Source: Acidimicrobiaceae bacterium
Lineage (GTDB): Bacteria; Actinomycetota; Acidimicrobiia; Acidimicrobiales; UBA8190
Assembly: GCA_003453695.1 (NCBI GenBank)
Contig: DMNK01000009.1
Span: 8,544-15,421, forward strand
Length of the DNA stretch: 6,878 bases
Reading direction: 5' to 3'
Position numbers and translations under genes: made by a program. Below the pieces are notes generated by a model. It was not told the DNA's origin. It worked only from the letters and a program-made list of their open reading frames with translations, and searched no databases. Each line of letters starts with the position of its first letter. The first letter of the stretch is position 1. This document shows positions 4,285 through 6,878 of the stretch, in pieces.

Positions 4285-5676
4285 GTGCTTGTGCAGGGGC
4301 AGGACCCTGGTGCCTTCGCCACGACGGTCCCGACCACGGGACGGCCCGCCGACCTGGAGGAGGCAGCCCGGGCCCGGCAGTGCCTGGTGGGCAACCTGGC
4401 CGCCCGGCTCGACGTCCTGGCGCGGGAGATGGCCGGCGCCTACGTGGCTCTGGCCGGTCACGGGGGTCGCCAGGGCTCCTTGAGCGGTTTCGAGCCCGCC
4501 GAGGCGGCCACCGAGCAGCTGTTGTACCTGCTTCGCGCCGCTGCCACGGGCGAGGCAACCGAGGCGGAATGTGCAGATGAGCTCAGCGCCCTGGCGGGGC
4601 TCGCCGCCGAACTGGCCCGGGCCGGCGTCAGGCTCGGAGACATGCTCGACGTGTGCAATGCCTCGTTTCTCGTCGCCTGGGAGGCGGTGCAGGACGAGCT
4701 GGTCCGGTTGCCCGCGCCGGCGGGTGACTTGATCGGTCCAGACGTGCGCACGGTGCTCCTGGCCGCCATGACGCGGAGCACGGTCGTGGTGAGCGAGGCC
4801 TTCCACCACGAACGGCTCGCAAGAGCCGACTCGGAGCCTGAATCGGTCCTCCGCTCCGCATTGAACGGATCGATGGGTGAAGGTGAGGGGGTTCGCCGGT
4901 CCCAGGATGCCGGTTGGCCCGTGGACGTGCCGCACACCCTGGTCGTGGTTCGCTGCGAGCGGGTCGACGCGCACAAGCCGAAGATGACGGGCATCCACCA
5001 GGTGCTGCAGGAGGCGCTCGAGGGGGTGCGCGTCCAGGGGCGCGCCCTGCTCACCTGCGTCCATGGCGGCGCCCTCGTGGTCGCCGTCCCGGAGGCCGGC
5101 GCCGACTGGACACCGCACGCCGAGCAGTGGCGCCACGTCATCGCCGCCTTGAGCGCACCGCCGGGCTACCGCCTGCTCGTCGGGGCCGGGCTCAGCGTCG
5201 GAGGATTGGCCGGCGTCCCGGCTGGCTACGGCCAGGCGCGCCGTGCACTCGCCGTCGCCGCCACCCGGGGCGGTGGGCGCGTGGTGGTTTCGTACGGTGA
5301 CGTCTTGCCGGAGCTGCTGCTGCTCGACAGCCCGGCGCTGGCCCACAGCCTCTATCGCCTGGCCGTCCAGCCCCTCGAGGAGGACAGGGCCGACGCAGGC
5401 GAGCTTCTCGCCAGCCTCGAGGTGTATCTGGACCTCGGCCTCAACGCCATGGCCGCGGCTGCCGCACTCGGTGTCCACCGCCACACCCTTGCGACGCGGC
5501 TTCAGCAAGTCGAGCAACGCACCGGATTGCGCATCGACGACGGCGATCAGCGACTACTGCTCGAGCTGGGACTGAGAGCTCGGCGGGTCGTCGACGGGCA
5601 AGGGGGTCAAGGGACGAGGGTGATGGCGGTGGCCCCGGGGCGGGGGGCCTCGGACGGCTGGGCACCGGTGAGCTGA
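4285..5676 (+). CDS. PucR/CdaR-family helix-turn-helix transcriptional regulator
   Basis: The protein has 463 residues. The N-terminal part (about 30-180) is helical and resembles the RsbRD-type N-terminal region often found in actinobacterial PucR proteins. The middle (about 215-335) has the alternating beta/alpha pattern of the degenerate GGDEF-like domain of CdaR/PucR regulators: HTLVVVRCERVD, GRALLTCVHGGALVVAVPE, then LLVGAGLSVGGLAGVPAGYG followed by QARRALAVAATRGGGRVVSY-like sequence. The C-terminus (about 360-434) is the PucR-type HTH_30 domain: LLASLEVYLDLGLNAMAAAA, LGVHRHTLATRLQQVEQRTG, then the closing LLLELGLRARRV. Such proteins are usually single-component cytoplasmic activators that sense a metabolite; the ligand cannot be read here. 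The last ~30 residues after the HTH are Gly-rich, unlike the family, and overlap the convergent gene. It is transcribed away from the sigma factor, so it may control the shared promoter region or itself, which is inference. The GTG start is supported by GGAGG. Confidence 0.9.
   Translation: MLVQGQDPGAFATTVPTTGRPADLEEAARARQCLVGNLAARLDVLAREMAGAYVALAGHGGRQGSLSGFEPAEAATEQLLYLLRAAATGEATEAECADELSALAGLAAELARAGVRLGDMLDVCNASFLVAWEAVQDELVRLPAPAGDLIGPDVRTVLLAAMTRSTVVVSEAFHHERLARADSEPESVLRSALNGSMGEGEGVRRSQDAGWPVDVPHTLVVVRCERVDAHKPKMTGIHQVLQEALEGVRVQGRALLTCVHGGALVVAVPEAGADWTPHAEQWRHVIAALSAPPGYRLLVGAGLSVGGLAGVPAGYGQARRALAVAATRGGGRVVVSYGDVLPELLLLDSPALAHSLYRLAVQPLEEDRADAGELLASLEVYLDLGLNAMAAAAALGVHRHTLATRLQQVEQRTGLRIDDGDQRLLLELGLRARRVVDGQGGQGTRVMAVAPGRGASDGWAPVS
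5607..5676. other. 70-bp convergent 3' overlap of regulator and exported-protein genes
   Basis: The final 22 codons of the PucR-type regulator, plus its stop, and the final 22 codons of the right-hand gene, plus its stop, are read from the same 70 bases on opposite strands. Both frames here give Gly/Pro/Ala-rich sequence beyond the recognisable domains, so one tail probably arose by loss of an earlier stop codon. Confidence 0.8.
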
Positions 5677-6878
5677 TCGAGCGGCGCGCCCGGAATTGCC
5701 GGGCCGCTTCCTGAGATGTTCGGTGCCGACGGTGCCGCCGGCGCGGTCGCGGGTGGGTTGGACACCGGGTCGACGCGTGGCGCTCCGCTTGTCACCGACC
5801 CCTGTCGAGCGCCGGGACCGGGGTTCGACGATCCGCTCCCGACCGGGCCGCTCACGGCGGTCGACGGCACACCGGACCCGGCGACATAGGGCTGGGGCGC
5901 CGGCACCGACCCGGCACCAAAGGGCGTGACCACGCTCAGGACCGGAACGGTGAAGGCGGCCGTGTAGGCGCCGCCCAGGTTCTTCTGGTTGGGGGGCAGC
6001 ACCACCTGGTGGTCGACGGAGTCGGCCTCGTCGACGGCCGTGGTCTGGTCGGCGTTGTCGGTGTCGGAGGTGAAGAGCAGGTGCAGCCCGTGAGTGCCGA
6101 CATCGCCTTCGGAGTACCGCACGTCGCCCTGTGGGCCGAAGCGAGGATCGGGCGCCGGGTCGGGCGACTGGGCCGGTTTGTTGACGTCGTAGGTGGCCGT
6201 GCCGGGGATGTTGTAGGCGGTGCCGTTGGCCTGGTGGTCCCAGCACCGGCGGGCGAAGGTGTCGTCGGTGCTCGCCGTCCCCGGATGCGCCGATGCCACC
6301 GCCGCTGAGGCGTCGGTGACGTAGGTGGTGCCGTCATCGGCGACCGTGCCCAGGAAGCGGTTCGCCGGCGCCGGTGCCGGCGACACGGCCACCGCCTTCC
6401 CACCCTCGTCGGCGAACCCCCACGTGGTGGGGTCGACGTTGCGAGGGGCGACCTGGGGGCCGGGGGAGTCACCCGTCCCGTCGTCGAAGCACGAGTCGTC
6501 CACGTAGTACGGCTGGGCCTCGGCCAGGGCCTGTGCCCCGCCCGGACTGGGACTGGAGTCCTGCTGGATCGTCCACTTGTCGACCGTCGTGCCTGCCGGG
6601 CCGGTCATCTCCTCCCAGCCCAGGAGGGGAGACGGCCCCGAGAAGGTGGCATCACCGATGTTGAAGCTGCCGTACACGCAGTCGTCGGGAGACCCCACCT
6701 CGGGTATCGACACCGGTAGCGGCGCGCCGCACGTGGACGGGTTCGGATTGCCGGCGGTCAGGGGCTTGCCGCCGTTGAGCGCCTGCTCCTCCCGACCGAG
6801 GCGGTCGTTGCTCGACGTTGAGACGCCGCTCGGCCCCAGGAAGTCCTTGGTGTCGCCGTACAGCACGGGGTTGATGCC
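5607..6878 (-). CDS. Probable exported protein of unknown function, C-terminal part
   Basis: The gene enters from the right edge and ends at TGA 5609-5607; at least 423 codons are visible. The frame is open to the last base, reading GINPVLYGDTKDFLGPSG, so the GTG at 6866 is probably internal and the N-terminus lies outside. I do not recognise the family. The visible part is Asp/Asn/Gly/Thr-rich with few lysines and many short beta-like stretches. It has four cysteines (residues 46, 63, 126 and 208 counted from 6866) that could form two disulfides, as in exported proteins. A segment near residues 255-310 (GTHGLHLLFTSDTDNADQTT, then VDHQVVLPPNQKNLGGAYTA) looks like an ordered beta domain. From about residue 311 the chain is Pro/Gly/Ser/Ala-rich to the end, with no LPXTG, membrane anchor or repeat module. 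Its 3' end overlaps the regulator by 70 bases. Codon use and continuity make it a real gene; location outside the cell is inferred from composition only. Confidence 0.7.
   Translation of the reverse strand, partial: GINPVLYGDTKDFLGPSGVSTSSNDRLGREEQALNGGKPLTAGNPNPSTCGAPLPVSIPEVGSPDDCVYGSFNIGDATFSGPSPLLGWEEMTGPAGTTVDKWTIQQDSSPSPGGAQALAEAQPYYVDDSCFDDGTGDSPGPQVAPRNVDPTTWGFADEGGKAVAVSPAPAPANRFLGTVADDGTTYVTDASAAVASAHPGTASTDDTFARRCWDHQANGTAYNIPGTATYDVNKPAQSPDPAPDPRFGPQGDVRYSEGDVGTHGLHLLFTSDTDNADQTTAVDEADSVDHQVVLPPNQKNLGGAYTAAFTVPVLSVVTPFGAGSVPAPQPYVAGSGVPSTAVSGPVGSGSSNPGPGARQGSVTSGAPRVDPVSNPPATAPAAPSAPNISGSGPAIPGAPLDQLTGAQPSEAPRPGATAITLVP

Noticed and set aside
3122..4483. Open frame of 453 codons on the plus strand opposite the sigma factor
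   Set aside because: It is antisense to unmistakable sigma regions 2 and 4 and runs into the regulator in another frame; the composition is Gly/Arg/Gln-rich with no motifs.
4043..4558. N-terminal extension of the sigma factor to 4558
   Set aside because: The extra 172 residues are Arg/Pro-rich, antisense to the regulator, and a strong GGAGG lies just before ATG 4042.
4039..5517. Open frame of 492 codons on the minus strand opposite the PucR-type gene
   Set aside because: It is antisense to a gene with clear PucR domains, has His/Gly/Arg/Gln-rich composition with no recognisable motif, and is a typical shadow frame in high-GC DNA.
5554..6246. Minus-strand alternative frame opposite and beside the exported-protein frame
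   Set aside because: Arg/Pro-rich composition typical of an out-of-frame reading; the other minus frame is longer, continues to the window edge and has ordered-looking sequence.

Overview
The window is high-GC DNA with tightly packed genes on both strands. It most likely comes from an actinobacterium (Actinomycetota), possibly an uncultured or environmental lineage. The support is a DUF2510-type WYPD/YW-G motif (a domain mostly seen in actinobacteria), a PucR-type regulator, an ECF sigma factor with a long extension, GTG starts and G/C-rich codon use. I see no rRNA, tRNA, CRISPR array, insertion sequence or prophage gene.

Layout: (1) The C-terminal end of a GT4-type glycosyltransferase (+, cut by the left edge) meets, tail to tail, a class I SAM-dependent methyltransferase with a C-terminal DUF2510-like motif (-, 320-1234). 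Both stop codons sit in one CTAG. (2) After a 219-bp divergent gap comes a small single-pass membrane protein with a Ser/Gly/Pro/Ala-rich tail (+, 1454-2044). It converges, with a 7-bp gap, on a PhnZ/MIOX-like HD-domain protein (-, 2052-2624). (3) 83 bp upstream of the HD gene, on the same strand, is an ECF-type sigma factor (-, 2708-4042). It carries a hydrophobic segment and a Pro/Ser/Thr-rich tail of about 180 residues after its two sigma domains. (4) Across a 242-bp divergent regulatory gap lies a PucR/CdaR-family regulator (+, 4285-5676). Its last 70 bases overlap the 3' end of a large, probably exported protein of unknown function (-, 5607 to beyond the right edge).

Functional reading: the left end (glycosyltransferase and sugar- or small-molecule-type methyltransferase) looks like part of a glycan or cell-envelope locus. 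The centre is regulatory: a putatively membrane-tethered sigma factor diverges from a PucR-type regulator, and the HD protein may be co-transcribed with the sigma factor. Three of the seven proteins (the small membrane protein, the sigma factor and the right-hand protein) end in disordered Pro/Ser/Gly/Ala-rich tails expected to lie outside the membrane, which suggests an envelope theme. No anti-sigma gene is visible next to the sigma factor. The most unusual item is the sigma factor with the predicted membrane-spanning and extracytoplasmic extension.
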